DNA from: Solirubrobacteraceae bacterium
GTDB taxonomy: Bacteria; Actinomycetota; Thermoleophilia; Solirubrobacterales; Solirubrobacteraceae
Assembly: GCA_017882375.1 (NCBI GenBank)
Contig: JADGPP010000028.1
Coordinates: 1 to 40,668, forward strand
Length of the DNA stretch: 40,668 nt
Direction: 5' to 3'
Part shown: positions 39,844-40,668 of the stretch, piece after piece
Numbering within the stretch: the first letter of the stretch is position 1
How the letters are laid out: each line of letters starts with the position of its first letter
Notes under the pieces: model-generated
Database searches by the model: none
What the model was told of the DNA's origin: nothing
Seen by the model: the letters and a program-made list of their open reading frames with translations, nothing else
Program-made: the position numbers and the translations under genes

Positions 39844-40668
39844 ATGTTGAGACGCCGTCTGCGCATCGCCCTCACCGCCCCGGCCGCAGTCGTGATGCTG
39901 ACCGCCGCGGGTTGCGGCGGCGGGGGCTCCGCCTCGAGCTCGAGCGATGCGAGCGCCTCCTACCTCGCTGCCGTGACGCGGGCTGCCTACACGACCGATC
40001 AGGTTCCGGGCTACAGGTTCGACATCACGATCGTCTCCAAGCTCGCGGACAAGAGCTTCACGATCAGCGGCAGCGGCTCGATCAGCGAACACGGCACGCA
40101 GGGCTCGCTGAGGATGAGCGTCGCGGGCAGGACGATCGCCGAGATCATCGACAAGCCGTACTTCTACATGAAGGTTCCCGTGGGCGCCGAGACATCAGTG
40201 ACGAACGGCAAGCCGTGGGTGCGAGCGGACATCAGCGCCCTCAGCGAAGCGTTCGGCGGCGGAGAGTCGTTCGTGGGCGGCTCGACCGACCCGACGCAGA
40301 CGCTCAGCTTCCTGAAGTCCGCGGGCACGGTCACGCGCGTCGGGCGCGAAGACGTCCGCGGCACACCGGCAACGCGCTATCACGCCGTGATCGACCTCGA
40401 ACGCTACGGCGCCGCCGCGCCTGCAGGCGAGCGGGCGGCGGCGAAGAAATACGCGGAAACGTTCAAGCGCATAAGCGGCAGCAGCTCGCTGCCGATGGAC
40501 GTGTGGATCGACGACCACAGCCACGTTGTGCGGATGTCGTTCACCCTCTCGCTGTGCAGCCCCGAAGGCGGCCGACTCAGCGAGTCGCTGAACATGGAAC
40601 TGCACGATTACGGCGCCCAGCCCGTGCTCTCCCCGCCTCCCTCTTCGCAGGTGACGGACATCAGCGAC
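39844..40668 (+). CDS. Lipoprotein, LppX/LprG-like, incomplete at window end
   Basis: The open frame continues past the end of the window (275 codons visible). MLRRRLRIALTAPAAVVMLTAAGCGG is a lipoprotein signal with lipidation on the Cys of TAAGC, followed by a Ser/Gly-rich linker. The body (ITIVSKLADKSFTISGSGSISEHGTQGSLRMSV, IIDKPYFYMKVPVG, GREDVRGTPATRYHAVIDLERY, MDVWIDDHSHVVRM) follows the LppX/LprAFG-like fold, which carries lipids between membrane and envelope. It should be an outer-face membrane lipoprotein. The partner and lipid are unknown. Confidence 0.85.
   Translation, partial: MLRRRLRIALTAPAAVVMLTAAGCGGGGSASSSSDASASYLAAVTRAAYTTDQVPGYRFDITIVSKLADKSFTISGSGSISEHGTQGSLRMSVAGRTIAEIIDKPYFYMKVPVGAETSVTNGKPWVRADISALSEAFGGGESFVGGSTDPTQTLSFLKSAGTVTRVGREDVRGTPATRYHAVIDLERYGAAAPAGERAAAKKYAETFKRISGSSSLPMDVWIDDHSHVVRMSFTLSLCSPEGGRLSESLNMELHDYGAQPVLSPPPSSQVTDISD

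Overview
The window is about 40.7 kb of very GC-rich DNA. Its gene content (DUF1918, DUF4242 and DUF6629 proteins, a deazaflavin-type nitroreductase relic, collagen-like and beta-propeller surface proteins ending in an LKPGxYxLxxxAT module, and a wax-ester synthase/DGAT) suggests a high-GC actinobacterium, most likely of the Thermoleophilia/Solirubrobacterales. This placement is inferred from protein families, since no marker gene lies in the window. Many genes appear to be leaderless: a TAnnnT -10 box ends exactly 6-7 nt before the start codon.

Region 1 (1-5000, minus strand) holds an unusual 1193-aa protein that joins an unknown N-terminal region and a PhoU/DUF47-like helical region to the ATP-grasp and phosphohistidine domains of pyruvate phosphate dikinase. 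A decayed CYTH (triphosphate tunnel) gene lies immediately downstream, and a separate unrecognised gene lies upstream.

Region 2 (5.0-10 kb) looks like an accretion zone. Three 3'-end copies of tRNA-Thr lie in tandem, and two of them have the same 26-bp motif at the same distance upstream, as expected for old attachment junctions. Between and around them are YceI, a lipoprotein, a frameshifted collagen-like gene, a Phd/VapC toxin-antitoxin pair with a visible operator, and an IS3 remnant fused to the tail of an NTF2-like gene. A tRNA-Val 3' remnant lies at 9.8 kb.

Region 3 (10-18.3 kb) contains a secreted protein with seven near-identical 59-aa repeats, DUF1918, a Rieske protein, a coupled glnK-amt pair whose products each have a substitution at a key residue, a decayed acyl-CoA synthetase tail, a second Phd/PIN pair whose toxin appears to start at CTG, and an FAD-linked oxidoreductase.

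Region 4 (18.3-27.8 kb) is rich in regulators: a large LuxR-family ATPase, DUF4242, a glycosyltransferase divergent from a TetR gene, a broken F420-type nitroreductase, an alpha/beta hydrolase, an SRPBCC protein, a BldC-like regulator, and a RES-toxin operon. The antitoxin of that operon joins a LuxR/NarL-type HTH to an Xre/MbcA/ParS-like toxin-binding region. This is the best candidate for a little-described system. A graveyard of integrase, HATPase and other fragments follows (27.8-28.8 kb).

Region 5 (28.9-40.7 kb) is more orderly: DUF6629 and GyrI-like proteins; a neutral-lipid storage neighbourhood (SDR, phasin-like protein, long-chain acyl-CoA synthetase, SRPBCC, WS/DGAT); a Kup potassium transporter; an MFS pump divergent from its likely TetR repressor, which has a palindromic operator over its own start codon; and a lipoprotein that runs off the end.
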